From Mesorhizobium sp. (lineage in GTDB: Bacteria > Pseudomonadota > Alphaproteobacteria > Rhizobiales > Rhizobiaceae), in NCBI RefSeq assembly GCF_004962245.1, contig NZ_SUHQ01000010.1:1-64000 (forward strand): DNA of 64,000 nt, in the 5' to 3' direction. Within the stretch, counting starts at the first letter, position 1. Each line of letters opens with the position of its first letter. This document shows, in pieces, positions 1-8,781 of this stretch. The notes beneath the pieces are model-generated. The model did not search any database. It saw nothing but the letters and a program-made list of their open reading frames with translations, and had not been told where the DNA came from. The position numbers and the translations under genes are program-made.

Positions 1-1486
<1,486 letters not shown>

Positions 1487-1961
1487 CCTGTCCTCCGTTC
1501 CGCGCCGCTTAGGGGCGCTGGTTTCCATCGGGAAGCGCATGGGCTTCCCTCTCATCCTTACGGCACGTCTTGCGAAATCCTTGCCGAACCAAGTGGCTTT
1601 CCACATGGTTCGCATCCGGCAATCTACAGGCCAGAGCCAGACTGTCTACCTGTCGCTCGCGGCAACAGCCGGAGAGGCCCGATGATACGCCAATCCAGCC
1701 TGTTTTGCGCGACAAAATAAGACAGCACTACTGTCCTAAATTTTTATGACAGAAATTGCAGATGCGCACAAGACCGATTCACAACAATCTTGGGCATTCA
1801 GCGATAGAAAATTACGCACGGCCATGTCAAAACGTAACCTTCGGTCGTTTGTCTCCATCCTTGCCTCTCACTGGCTTTACCGCTTTTTCGGCGCCTGGCA
1901 CTTGCGGGCGGCATGCGAAAGCGGCCAAGGTCGCATCGATTTTCCCAGCACAGGCAAACGC
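1487..1961. other. Divergent intergenic region between gltB and the threonine aldolase gene
   Basis: These 475 bases hold no convincing gene. An in-frame extension of the aldolase gene back to 1746 exists, but the added residues are unlike the family. An AT-richer patch at about 1710-1745 contains the small inverted repeat GACAG-N5-CTGTC (1721-1735). It lies about 240 bases upstream of gltB and could be part of its promoter or an operator. No clear -35/-10 pair could be assigned. Confidence 0.5.
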
Positions 1962-3014
1962 ATGATTTTCGCTTCCGACAATTGGGCAGGCGCCCATCCC
2001 GACATCGCCGCGGGCCTGTCGGCCCATGCCGGCGGCTTTTCCATCGCCTATGGCGACGGCGCCCTCGACCAGGCCGTCTACCGACGCTTCAACGAAATCT
2101 TCGAGCGCGAGGTCGCGGTGTTTTTCGTAGCGACCGGCACTGCTGCCAATTCGCTGTCGCTGACCACCTACAACAAGCCCGGCGGCATTTCCTTCTGCCA
2201 TCGAGAATCGCACGTCATCGAGGATGAATGCGGCGCGCCGGAATACTTTACCGGCGGCTCACGACTTTACGCCGTCGACGGTGCGCTGGGCAAGATCGAT
2301 CCGAACAAGCTGGAAAGGGCGGTCAGCCGGTTCGCGCCTGAAATCGTCCATTCCGGGCGCCCGATGGCAGTGTCGATCACCCAGTCGACGGAGGTCGGCA
2401 CCATCTACACGCTGAACGAAATCGACCGGATTTCGGAGATCGCCAAGCATCACAAACTGCCGCTGCACATGGATGGCGCCCGCTTCGCCAATGCGCTGGT
2501 CGCGCTCGACACAACGCCGGCGGAGATGACCTGGAAGCGCGGCATCGACATCCTTTCCTTCGGCGGCACCAAGAACGGCTGCTGGTGCGCCGAGGCTATC
2601 GTGCTGTTCGATCTCGACCGCGCCGGGGAACTGGCCTTCCTGCGCAAGCGCGCGGCGCAATTATTCTCGAAATCGCGCTTCGTCGCTGCGCAATTCGAAG
2701 CCTATTTCAAGGACGGCTTATGGCTCGACACGGCCCGGCACGCCAACGCCATGGCAGCGCGCCTTGCAGCAGTGATCGAGGATTCCCCGTCGGCGCGTCT
2801 GGCTTGGCTGCCGCAAGCCAACGAGGTCTTCGCGGTGATGAAAAAGGCAGAGGCTGAAAGAGCGCAAGTGGCCGGTGCGGCCTTCTATGACTGGCACAAG
2901 CCGCATGGCTTTGACGGCCATATCGGCGAGGACGAGGCACTCTACCGGTTCGTCACCAGCTTTGCCACCACAGCCGAAGACGTCGACCGTTTTGGCACCC
3001 TGATCGCTGGGTAG
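1962..3014 (+). CDS. ltaE: Low-specificity L-threonine aldolase
   Basis: A PLP enzyme of the beta-eliminating lyase family that cleaves L-threonine or L-allo-threonine to glycine and acetaldehyde. The chosen ATG gives 350 residues, the usual family length, and starts directly at the conserved FASDNWAGAHP motif. An upstream ATG at 1746 would add 72 unrelated residues. The start at 1962 has no good Shine-Dalgarno sequence, so the start remains slightly uncertain. His80 (FCHRESH) should stack on the cofactor, Asp171 (HMDGARF) should hold the pyridine nitrogen, and Lys204 (SFGGTKNG) should form the Schiff base. It stands alone and converges on hsp20. Confidence 0.9.
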   Translation: MIFASDNWAGAHPDIAAGLSAHAGGFSIAYGDGALDQAVYRRFNEIFEREVAVFFVATGTAANSLSLTTYNKPGGISFCHRESHVIEDECGAPEYFTGGSRLYAVDGALGKIDPNKLERAVSRFAPEIVHSGRPMAVSITQSTEVGTIYTLNEIDRISEIAKHHKLPLHMDGARFANALVALDTTPAEMTWKRGIDILSFGGTKNGCWCAEAIVLFDLDRAGELAFLRKRAAQLFSKSRFVAAQFEAYFKDGLWLDTARHANAMAARLAAVIEDSPSARLAWLPQANEVFAVMKKAEAERAQVAGAAFYDWHKPHGFDGHIGEDEALYRFVTSFATTAEDVDRFGTLIAG

Positions 3015-3037
3015 CGGCACTCGTCCACCCAATAGAA

Positions 3038-3062
3038 AAGGGCGGCGCTTGGCGCCGCCCTT
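3038..3062 (-). terminator. Rho-independent terminator of hsp20
   Basis: A perfect 11-bp stem (AAGGGCGGCGC and its complement) with a 3-base loop lies between two convergent genes. On the minus strand it runs into TTTTCT, so it mainly ends the hsp20 transcript. On the plus strand the T tract is missing, though the hairpin could still slow transcription coming from ltaE. Confidence 0.85.
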
Positions 3063-3094
3063 AGTCCCTGACGAGACCGTTTTGGTTACGCAGC

Positions 3095-3562
3095 TTACGC
3101 GGCGTTCTTGGCCTCGATCTGCTTGGCCTTCGCCGAAGACGCGGTGATCGCGATCTTGCGGGGCTTCAGCTCCTCGGGAATGTTCCGCTTGAGGTCGACG
3201 AAGAGGAGGCCGTTCTTCAGCGTTGCGCCGACGACCTCGACATGGTCGGCAAGCTGGAAGCGGCGCTCGAAGGCACGCGACGCGATACCGCGATAGAGCA
3301 GTTCGGAGCCTTCGCCATTGCCCTCTTCCTTGCGCTCACCCTTGACGGTCAGCACATTACGGTGGGCTTCGATCGAAATCTCGTCTTCCGAGAAGCCGGC
3401 GACCGCCATCGAGATGCGATAGGCATCCTCGCCGGTGCGCTCGATGTTGTAGGGCGGATAGGTCTGCGCGCCGTCGGGCTGCGCAAGCGAATCGAGCATG
3501 GTGAACAACCGGTCGAAGCCGACGGTCGAACGATAGAGCGGGGAAAAATCAACGTGACGCAT
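3095..3562 (-). CDS. Hsp20/alpha-crystallin family small heat shock protein (IbpA-like)
   Basis: A 155-residue cytosolic ATP-independent holdase that binds unfolding proteins. Residues of roughly 35-130 form the alpha-crystallin domain, with the family patterns YPPYNIER, YRISMAVAGF, LTVKGERK, FERRFQLADHVEV and NGLLFVDLKR. The short N-terminal arm begins MRHVDFSPLYRSTVGFDRLF, as in rhizobial class A small Hsps. It is monocistronic, with its own terminator 33 bases downstream. The upstream region carries both an RpoH promoter and a ROSE-like thermometer, so it should be induced by heat at two levels. An AGGAG lies 8 bases before the ATG. Confidence 0.95.
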   Translation of the reverse strand: MRHVDFSPLYRSTVGFDRLFTMLDSLAQPDGAQTYPPYNIERTGEDAYRISMAVAGFSEDEISIEAHRNVLTVKGERKEEGNGEGSELLYRGIASRAFERRFQLADHVEVVGATLKNGLLFVDLKRNIPEELKPRKIAITASSAKAKQIEAKNAA

Positions 3563-3660
3563 GGTGTGTTCTCCTGTTGAGCAACAAGGTTTGCGTATGG
3601 CCGGTGCAAAACCCGTAAAGGCGTTCCGGATGGGCCAGCGGCCCCGACATTGGCGGCCGC
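3563..3660 (-). promoter_or_regulatory. ROSE-type RNA thermometer in the hsp20 5' UTR (predicted)
   Basis: The leader of about 98 nt ends with GUUGCU (3580-3585), then a four-base loop, then AGGAG (3571-3575). UUGCU facing AGGA(G) is the hallmark of ROSE elements, in which the Shine-Dalgarno sequence is masked through U-A and C-G pairs and a G.G pair and melts on heating. Upstream hairpins can be drawn, including GGTTT(T)GC with GCAAACC and GGGCC with GGCCC, as expected for the multi-stem ROSE fold. Known family: repression of heat-shock gene expression elements in rhizobial small Hsp genes. The fold itself is inferred by eye. Confidence 0.72.
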
Positions 3661-3667
3661 ACTCAAC

Positions 3668-3696
3668 ATTTGGGGAGTAGCCGAAAGCATTTCAAG
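3668..3696 (-). promoter_or_regulatory. RpoH (sigma-32)-type promoter of hsp20
   Basis: On the minus strand CTTGAA (3691-3696) is followed after 15 bases by CCCCAAAT (3668-3675). This matches the heat-shock consensus CTTGAA-N13-17-CCCCAT-T closely. Transcription would start near 3660, giving a leader of about 98 nt. Confidence 0.8.
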
Positions 3697-3793
3697 ATTT
3701 CTCGATGAACGGCAGATGAACCGGGGCTTCGGCCGACGTTCAGCTTAGCGGCGCTAGACTGTTTCCAGGATCAAGCAACAGGCGGCGGTTATG

Positions 3794-3889
3794 GCGCCGC
3801 GCGTCCGCCGGGCGCGCAAAGGACGCTGTAACACTTTGATTGCGCATGATCTCCAGCGAAAATCGGGTCCGATTTTCGGGGTCATGCGC
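3794..3889. repeat. Dispersed two-hairpin intergenic repeat, copy A
   Basis: About 96 bases, matched by a second copy at 26208-26305. The first hairpin is GCGCGTCC/GGGCGCGC, followed by a conserved linker containing AAAGGACGCTGTA and CACTTTGAT. The second hairpin has an outer stem GCGCATGA/TCATGCGC and an inner stem CGAAAATCGG/CCGATTTTCG. Differences between the copies preserve pairing. It is a REP-like or RIME-like non-coding element; its function is unknown. Confidence 0.8.
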
Positions 3890-3944
3890 GAGGCGCCGCG
3901 ACGAGGCCGACCGGGTGTAACGTCCCTTCCTCCCGGATCGACAG

Positions 3945-3977
3945 AGGCCGGAAGCAGCCGCAGGCTGCTTCCGGCCT
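3945..3977. repeat. Perfect 15-bp inverted repeat (hairpin)
   Basis: AGGCCGGAAGCAGCC (3945-3959), a three-base loop and its exact complement (3963-3977). No T run follows on either strand, so it is not a normal intrinsic terminator. It lies about 165 bases upstream of the hydrolase start. Its role is unknown. Confidence 0.7.
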
Positions 3978-4086
3978 TGCTCGTTGCCTGCGCGCTCATC
4001 CACCCGGAACTCCTTTGCTTTTGGCGCATGGGCGTCTATCACCATGCCCTGGGGCTTGCATCCAATGCAGGCCTCAATGCCGGCCA

Positions 4087-4117
4087 TACCGGCCCAATAC
4101 CGGCCCAATACCGGCAA
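4087..4117. repeat. Short tandem repeat, 11-bp unit, about 2.8 copies
   Basis: TACCGGCCCAA is repeated twice and followed by a partial third unit, 25 bases upstream of the hydrolase start codon. It could be a slippage-prone spacer in the leader. Confidence 0.75.
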
Positions 4118-4142
4118 TGACATACCAAGAACGAAGTGCCGA

Positions 4143-5117
4143 ATGACGGACCTCCTCCACGAAGTTCCCATCTTCCACGAAATTCCGGGCAATCCGTCAC
4201 CGGAAAATGCGGCCGGCGGTTTCTTCACCACGCGTGACGGCAAGAAGATCCGCTACGGCCTATTTCCGGCCGTTGCCCGCCCGATAAAGGGCACCGTGAT
4301 CGTCCTCACCGGCCGCAACGAGTGCATCGAGAAATATTTCGAGACCATCCGCAACCTTGCCGACCGCGGCTTCGGCGTTGCGACCCTCGACTGGCGCGGC
4401 CAGGGCGGCTCCGACCGGCTGATCGGCGACCCCCAGCGCGGCTATGTCAGGAGCTTCCTCGACTACACCGCCGATCTGGAACAGTTCTTCGAGGAGATCG
4501 TGCTGCCCGACTGCCGGGGGCCATACTACATATTGGCCCATTCGGCAGGGGCGGTGATTACGCTGCTTGCCGCGCCGTCGATGGTGAACCGGGTGCGGCG
4601 CATGGTGCTGATCGCGCCGTTCTTGACCGTGCCCGACCTGCCGGTCTCGATAAAGACCGTTCGCCGCCTCTGTTCGTTGTTCTGTTTCCTCGGCCTTGGC
4701 CGTCTCTATGCCGCCTGGGGGCCGCGGCCGAAGGAGCCCGCACCCTTTGCAACCAACAAGGTGACATCGGATCCGGAGCGATATCGGCGCAACACGCTGA
4801 TCTACGAGACCTACCCGCAACTGGCGCTCGGCGGCCCGACGATCCGCTGGCTGAAAGCAGCCGCGGAGGCGTCGGTAACCATCAGCGATCCGGGCTTCAT
4901 GGCCCGGATCCAGGTCCCCTTGCTGGTGATCGCCGCCGGCGCCGATCAGGTCGTTTCGACCAAGGCCGTGGAAGCCTATGCCAGACGTCTGCGTCTCGGC
5001 TCGCTGCTGACGATCGATGGCGCACGCCATGAAATCCTGCAGGAAGCCGACATCTATCGCGAGCAGTTCCTTGCCGCCTTCGACGCCTTCATTCCCGGAA
5101 GCGACGACACGGCCTGA
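4143..5117 (+). CDS. Alpha/beta hydrolase, lysophospholipase/monoacylglycerol lipase type (Hydrolase_4)
   Basis: A 324-residue serine hydrolase of the PldB/monoacylglycerol-lipase-like group, probably acting on a lysophospholipid or another acyl ester. The fold is clear: the strand and turn VIVLTGRNE with the oxyanion region near residue 57, LDWRGQGGSDR at 82-92, the nucleophile elbow AHSAGA with Ser134, the acid Asp268 in AAGADQVV, and His296 in GARHEIL. The nucleophile motif is AHSAG rather than the commoner GHSxG. No signal peptide is seen, so it is likely cytosolic. ATG 4143 is chosen because the protein then begins where family members begin. The substrate cannot be told from sequence. 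Confidence 0.85.
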   Translation: MTDLLHEVPIFHEIPGNPSPENAAGGFFTTRDGKKIRYGLFPAVARPIKGTVIVLTGRNECIEKYFETIRNLADRGFGVATLDWRGQGGSDRLIGDPQRGYVRSFLDYTADLEQFFEEIVLPDCRGPYYILAHSAGAVITLLAAPSMVNRVRRMVLIAPFLTVPDLPVSIKTVRRLCSLFCFLGLGRLYAAWGPRPKEPAPFATNKVTSDPERYRRNTLIYETYPQLALGGPTIRWLKAAAEASVTISDPGFMARIQVPLLVIAAGADQVVSTKAVEAYARRLRLGSLLTIDGARHEILQEADIYREQFLAAFDAFIPGSDDTA

Positions 5118-5147
5118 GCGACCGGCCGGTGTTTCGGCATGGGTGGG

Positions 5148-5678
5148 TCATGCGCTGGCCGTTGACTCGGCCTGCCGGGCGAAATCCATGATCCAGTTGG
5201 TTTCCCAGCTCTTGCCGCCATCCGGTGAAAAAGCCTGCTCCCAACGCGCCGAGTTTTCAGTGTTCCGCGACCAGAGGAAGCGAACCTGGATCGTGCGGCC
5301 GTCGAAGACGTCTTCGCACAGGAACGTGCCGACCTCCGCCTTGAAGGTGCCACGCATCGGAACATCCATTGTCGACGGGTTGCGGCCGTCGATCCACCAG
5401 ATCGACCATTGTCTCGCCGCCGGATCGAACGTCCGCAGCGTGGCGGCGCGATAGGCGCCGCCGGGCAATTCAATGACATTGTCGTCGACATTGCCGAGGC
5501 CGCCAAGGATCGGGCGCACGTCGCATGTCCCGCCAAACACGTCCCAGTTCATGTCGCCTTGCAGGCGCTTCCGCAACCGTCGATGGCTGACGTTCCAGCA
5601 TCCGTGGAAGAAATCGAAATCGGTCCGGCCGTCTTGCGGGCCTTCGTCGGAACGGCTTGCTGTTGCTTGCGTCGGCAT
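5148..5678 (-). CDS. Conserved hypothetical protein, DUF1579-like
   Basis: 176 residues, possibly related to DUF1579-type proteins. It contains DFDFFHGCWNVSHRRLRKRL, then several strands rich in Trp and aromatic residues (WSIWWIDGRNP, RFLWSRNT, SPDGGKSWETNW), suggesting a lipocalin-like or calycin-like beta barrel that binds a small ligand. No catalytic motif or signal peptide is recognised. GGAGG stands a few bases upstream of ATG 5678, which decides the start against a longer frame beginning at 5780. It converges with the hydrolase gene. Function unknown. Confidence 0.7.
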   Translation of the reverse strand: MPTQATASRSDEGPQDGRTDFDFFHGCWNVSHRRLRKRLQGDMNWDVFGGTCDVRPILGGLGNVDDNVIELPGGAYRAATLRTFDPAARQWSIWWIDGRNPSTMDVPMRGTFKAEVGTFLCEDVFDGRTIQVRFLWSRNTENSARWEQAFSPDGGKSWETNWIMDFARQAESTASA

Positions 5679-5795
5679 GTGTGATCCTCCCTCTGGTGAC
5701 ACCCTTCCATAGCAGAGGGCTACTGACATCCTGCTGTCAGGACTGGCCCCGTCGAATCTAGCAATCGCTGCCTGATCCACCCGTAACTGCGCCAG

Positions 5796-5938
5796 GGGTC
5801 CGTTGAGATTCAGGTCAGGCCAAGTCGAAAATCGTGGCTTCCGAGAACCGGAGCGGAGCGTACTTTTGGGTACGTGAGCCCCGGAAGCGCAGGAAGCGGC
5901 GGTTTACAGACCGGCATCACCTGAATATCAGCGGACCC
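5796..5938. repeat. MITE-like element of about 143 bp with roughly 19-bp terminal inverted repeats
   Basis: The left end (GGTCCGTTGAGATTCAGGT, 5797-5815) is the imperfect complement of the right end (5919-5937), with two mismatches. Inside are the hairpin CGTAC/GTACG with a short loop and a paired CTTCCG/CGGAAG. It carries no coding capacity. The right end abuts the last base of hisN, so the hisN stop codon TAG straddles the element border. A short truncated match to the left end is seen at 59649-59668. Confidence 0.72.
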
Positions 5939-6711
5939 TAGCCGCGCAGCGCGGCCATCGCGGCGGCATGAAGCTCCGGTGTCGCTGCGGCCAGGATGTC
6001 GCCGCCGTTTTCCGCCGGTCCGCCTTCGAAAGTGGTGACGACACCGCCGGCCTTCTCGATGATCGGGATCAGTGCGACGATGTCGTAGGGTTTCAATCCG
6101 GGGTCGGCGACGATGTCGACGCTTCCCGCCGCGACCATGGCGAAGGCGTAACAGTCGGTGCCGTAGCGGGCGAGCTGGACCTGCTGCTCGAACAGATCGT
6201 AGCGCAGGCGAGCGTCTCCCTTGAACAGAGCCGGCGTGGTGGTGAACAGCGTCGCCTCGGCGAGATCAGTCGTCTTGCGTGTCGTCAGCCTTCGCGGTCC
6301 GCCCGGACCTTCGTAGTGGGCACCGGAAGCGTTGGCGTAGAAAAGCTCGCCGGTGAAAGGCTGCGACATCATGCCGGCAACGGCATCGCCGTCGACCGTC
6401 AGCCCGACCAGCGTGCCCCACACCGGCAGGCCCGAAATGAAGGCGCGCGTGCCGTCGATCGGATCGACCACCCAGACATGCCTGCTGGAGATGTTCTCGC
6501 TGCCATGCTCCTCGCCGAGGATACCGTGATCGGGATACTCCGCCGATATAAGCGCCCGGATGACCCGCTCGGCCTCACGATCGGCCTCGGTGACCGGGTC
6601 GAAGCTGCCTTGCTCCTTGTTGGCGACCGCGCCTTGGCTGCGGAAGCGCGGCAAGGTTTCGGCCGCGGCGGCATGTGCAATGCGCCGCATGAAATCGATG
6701 CTGATGTCCAA
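5938..6711 (-). CDS. hisN: Histidinol-phosphatase, inositol monophosphatase family
   Basis: A Mg-dependent phosphatase of the IMPase superfamily that probably removes phosphate from L-histidinol phosphate in histidine synthesis. With the TTG start at 6711 (GGGAGA a few bases upstream) it has 257 residues, the usual length, and begins LDISIDFMRRIAHAAA as HisN-type proteins do. An in-frame ATG at 6843 would add 44 residues unlike the family. Metal ligands are visible: GEE at 66-68, DPIDGT at 83-88, and a YD in LKPYDIVAL near residue 215 where other IMPases have WD. The C-terminus ends exactly at a MITE-like repeat. Histidinol phosphate rather than inositol phosphate is inferred from the overall sequence type. 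Confidence 0.87.
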   Translation of the reverse strand: MDISIDFMRRIAHAAAAETLPRFRSQGAVANKEQGSFDPVTEADREAERVIRALISAEYPDHGILGEEHGSENISSRHVWVVDPIDGTRAFISGLPVWGTLVGLTVDGDAVAGMMSQPFTGELFYANASGAHYEGPGGPRRLTTRKTTDLAEATLFTTTPALFKGDARLRYDLFEQQVQLARYGTDCYAFAMVAAGSVDIVADPGLKPYDIVALIPIIEKAGGVVTTFEGGPAENGGDILAAATPELHAAAMAALRG

Positions 6712-6882
6712 CGGATTCTCCCGCGTTGCGGCATGCTGAGACAGTCGTTTGCCTGTGGTCTTCCGCCAAAACAAGGGCGTGTGGAAACTTTTGCGCAGCG
6801 GCAACTGTTGCTCGAATGCAACGCTGCCTACCTCGAAATGCAATTTTCACATCACAGTGAATTAAAAACGCCTGCCGGCGCC

Positions 6883-6910
6883 TTGACATTTGTGCAGCGC
6901 ACAATAGTTT
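6883..6910 (+). promoter_or_regulatory. Sigma-70-type promoter of the sRNA with a dyad in the spacer
   Basis: TTGACA (6883-6888) and TAGTTT (6905-6910) are 16 bases apart and point at the sRNA start near 6917. The spacer holds a perfect inverted repeat TTGTGC-AGC-GCACAA (6890-6904), which includes TGC-N3-GCA, the core reported for the polyhydroxybutyrate regulator PhaR/AniA. A protein bound there would block RNA polymerase. Confidence 0.7.
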
Positions 6911-6916
6911 TGTTCT

Positions 6917-7001
6917 CGGACAGGTTTTCCTGTCCATGCCCTCCTTGGGCGTTTCCTCCCTAGACTTCGACCGTGTCGTGCAAACGATGCGGTCTTTTTT
7001 T
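6917..7001 (+). ncRNA. mmgR: Trans-acting small RNA, MmgR (alpha-r8)-like
   Basis: A free-standing transcription unit of about 85 nt: a good promoter, a first hairpin GGACAGG/CCTGTCC with a TTTT loop (6918-6935), a small GCCC/GGGC stem (6938-6950), a single-stranded UUUCCUCCCU (6952-6961), and an 11-bp terminator hairpin with a GCAA loop and seven Ts (6969-7001). The decamer UUUCCUCCCU is, as I remember it, the hallmark of the alpha-r8 family, whose S. meliloti member MmgR limits polyhydroxybutyrate granule build-up. CUCC motifs could pair with ribosome binding sites of targets. The gene lies divergently from hisN. The family name is from memory; the RNA gene itself is well supported by sequence. 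Confidence 0.78.
6969..7001 (+). terminator. Rho-independent terminator of the small RNA
   Basis: GACCGUGUCGU pairs over 11 bp (two of them G.U) around a GCAA tetraloop and is followed by TTTTTTT (6995-7001). Confidence 0.9.
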
Positions 7002-7123
7002 CGGCGCGACATCCAGCGAACCGTGCGCCTTTCCCCGACCCGCACGCTGACGCCTTTATCCGGCGCAAGATCTCTTCATCTGGTGCAGGATCCCTTGCAA
7101 GAATCGATTCCCGATTTTTGGCG

Positions 7124-8140
7124 TCATTCAGCGGCAAGCGGCAGATCGATGAAATGGTGATCGGGCATCGCCATCAGGTCGGCCGAGAATTGTGCCAGGT
7201 CGTCGGCGAGCGCATCGAAGCCGGCGGATTTCTGGAACGTCCGCTCGTTCATGTAAAGCCCGCGATTGACCTCGATCTGCAGTGCATGGAGATGGCGCAC
7301 CGGGCGGCCATAGTGCTCGGTGATGAAGCCTCCGGCATAGGGCTTGTTATGGGCGACGGTGTAGCCCATGCCGATGAGCAGGCCGATCGCCGTCTCGGTC
7401 AACGCTGCCGAGGCGGACATGCCGAAACGGTCGCCGACGATGAAGTCCGGCCTGAGACCGCTGTCGCCGACCCTGATGCTCGCCGGCATCGAGTGGCAAT
7501 CGATCAACACGGCAAAGCCGAACCGCGCATGGGTCCTGGTCAAAAGCCGTTTCAGTGTCTCGTGATAAGGCTTGTAGACAGCCTCGATACGCGCGATGGC
7601 TTCCGCCAGCGGCAAGCGGCCGGCATAGATGTCGAGCCCCTCTCCCACCAGCTTCGGCACGGTGCCAAGCCCACCGGCCACGCGCGCCGAGCGGATGTTG
7701 CAGAAGGACGGCACGGGTTCGGCGAACATGCGCGGATCGAGTTCCCATGGCTCCCGGTTGACGTCGAGATAGGCGCGCGGGAAGTTTGCCGCCAGCATCG
7801 GCGCGCCGAGCGCAACGGCGCCGCCGAACAATTCGTCGACATAGCAATCCTCGGACCGGCGGATGGCGTTTCGGTCCAGCCTTGCCATGGCCAGGAACCG
7901 GTCCGGATAGTGGCGGCCGCTATGCGGCGAGTTGAAGAGGAAGGGGACGCGCTGTTCGGCGCCCGACCGGATTTCGAAGGGTGGAACGACCGAAAAATCC
8001 TCGGCTGCCGTTTTCAATTTGAACGAACCCGAAAATACGAATGCATCATGGTTGGAAAGTGCCACCTCACCGGCCGCATGTCCAGCATTTCGGCGTCCGG
8101 ACCGCTTTGTTAAATACGGGTCGGGCTCTTCATCGTTCAC
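7124..8140 (-). CDS. N-formylglutamate amidohydrolase family protein
   Basis: A 338-residue zinc-dependent amidohydrolase of the FGase family, which in histidine breakdown releases formate from N-formyl-L-glutamate. Visible family motifs are FNSPHSGRHYP (His of the metal site), DVNREPWELDP, LIDCHSMPA, DFIVGDRFG and the C-terminal HALQIEVNRGLY. The first 45 or so residues are not typical and no strong ribosome binding site precedes ATG 8140, so the true start may lie inside, perhaps near KTAAEDFSVVPPFEI. No other hut genes are in the window, so the substrate could be another N-acyl amino acid. A second family member is at 49322-50143. Confidence 0.88.
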   Translation of the reverse strand: MNDEEPDPYLTKRSGRRNAGHAAGEVALSNHDAFVFSGSFKLKTAAEDFSVVPPFEIRSGAEQRVPFLFNSPHSGRHYPDRFLAMARLDRNAIRRSEDCYVDELFGGAVALGAPMLAANFPRAYLDVNREPWELDPRMFAEPVPSFCNIRSARVAGGLGTVPKLVGEGLDIYAGRLPLAEAIARIEAVYKPYHETLKRLLTRTHARFGFAVLIDCHSMPASIRVGDSGLRPDFIVGDRFGMSASAALTETAIGLLIGMGYTVAHNKPYAGGFITEHYGRPVRHLHALQIEVNRGLYMNERTFQKSAGFDALADDLAQFSADLMAMPDHHFIDLPLAAE

Positions 8141-8228
8141 TTGATGTTTACCGTCACCTCCTCATATACAGGATGGTTAACGGGCTTGCCCCACGGCAGT
8201 CTCGGGTGGGTGATTCGGACGGGATAAG

Positions 8229-8591
8229 ATGGCACGCATTCTACTGGCGGAAGACGACGACGATATGCGCCGGTTCCTCGTCAAGGCGCTGGAGCGTGCC
8301 GGCTACCAGGTCAGCGATTTCGACAATGGCGCCAGCGCCTATGAGCGGCTGCGCGAAGAGCCTTTCTCGCTGCTCTTGACCGATATCGTCATGCCGGAGA
8401 TGGACGGCATAGAACTCGCCCGCCGCGCCACCGAGATCGATCCCGACCTCAAGGTCATGTTCATCACCGGCTTCGCCGCCGTTGCGCTCAATCCGGACTC
8501 CAAGGCGCCGAAAGACGCCAAGGTGCTGTCGAAGCCATTCCATCTGCGCGATCTCGTCAACGAGGTCGAAAAGATGCTGCAGGCAGCCTGA
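8229..8591 (+). CDS. cpdR: Single-domain response regulator CpdR
   Basis: 120 residues forming only a receiver domain. The acidic pocket is EDDDD (8-12), the phosphoacceptor is Asp52 in LLTDIVMPEMDG, and the conserved Lys is in LSKPFH. The sequence follows CpdR of alphaproteobacteria closely (FITGFAAVALNPDS, DAKVLSKPFHLRDLV). Unphosphorylated CpdR brings ClpXP to the cell pole and primes it to degrade cell-cycle regulators. The CckA-ChpT relay controls its phosphorylation. It lies between the amidohydrolase and tRNA-Val, as I recall from other rhizobia. A TTAACGGGC upstream might be a CtrA half-site, but only one is seen. Confidence 0.93.
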   Translation: MARILLAEDDDDMRRFLVKALERAGYQVSDFDNGASAYERLREEPFSLLLTDIVMPEMDGIELARRATEIDPDLKVMFITGFAAVALNPDSKAPKDAKVLSKPFHLRDLVNEVEKMLQAA

Positions 8592-8706
8592 ACCGATTCA
8601 GGCAGGCCTTCGGCACGCCCTCAACGGTGCGACAAGGCGAGCCTTTCTTTCCCTTTTCCTGCTATTGACGCGCCGGCGCAAAAATGGTGTATGCGCGGCT
8701 TCGGAT

Positions 8707-8781
8707 GGGCGTGTAGCTCAGCGGGAGAGCACTGCATTGACATTGCAGGGGTCACAGGTTCAATCCCTGTCACGCCCACCA
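8707..8781 (+). tRNA. tRNA-Val (anticodon GAC)
   Basis: The full cloverleaf can be drawn: acceptor GGGCGTG/CACGCCC, D-stem GCTC/GAGC, anticodon stem CTGCA/TGCAG around TTGACAT with anticodon GAC, a 5-base variable loop, T-stem ACAGG/CCTGT with loop TTCAATC, discriminator A, and an encoded CCA (8779-8781). It decodes GUC and GUU valine codons. Confidence 0.98.

Larger units (their letters stand above)
3697..4142. other. Intergenic region rich in palindromes, upstream of the alpha/beta hydrolase gene
   Basis: I see no gene in these roughly 450 bases. They hold one copy of a dispersed hairpin repeat (3794-3889), a perfect 15-bp inverted repeat (3945-3977) and a short tandem repeat (4087-4117), all listed separately. 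An in-frame upstream ATG for the hydrolase at 3984 is rejected because the extra 53 residues are low-complexity translation of these repeats. Confidence 0.55.

Noticed and set aside
8170..8190. CtrA binding site upstream of cpdR
   Set aside because: Only one TTAA half-site is present; the N7-spaced second half is missing.
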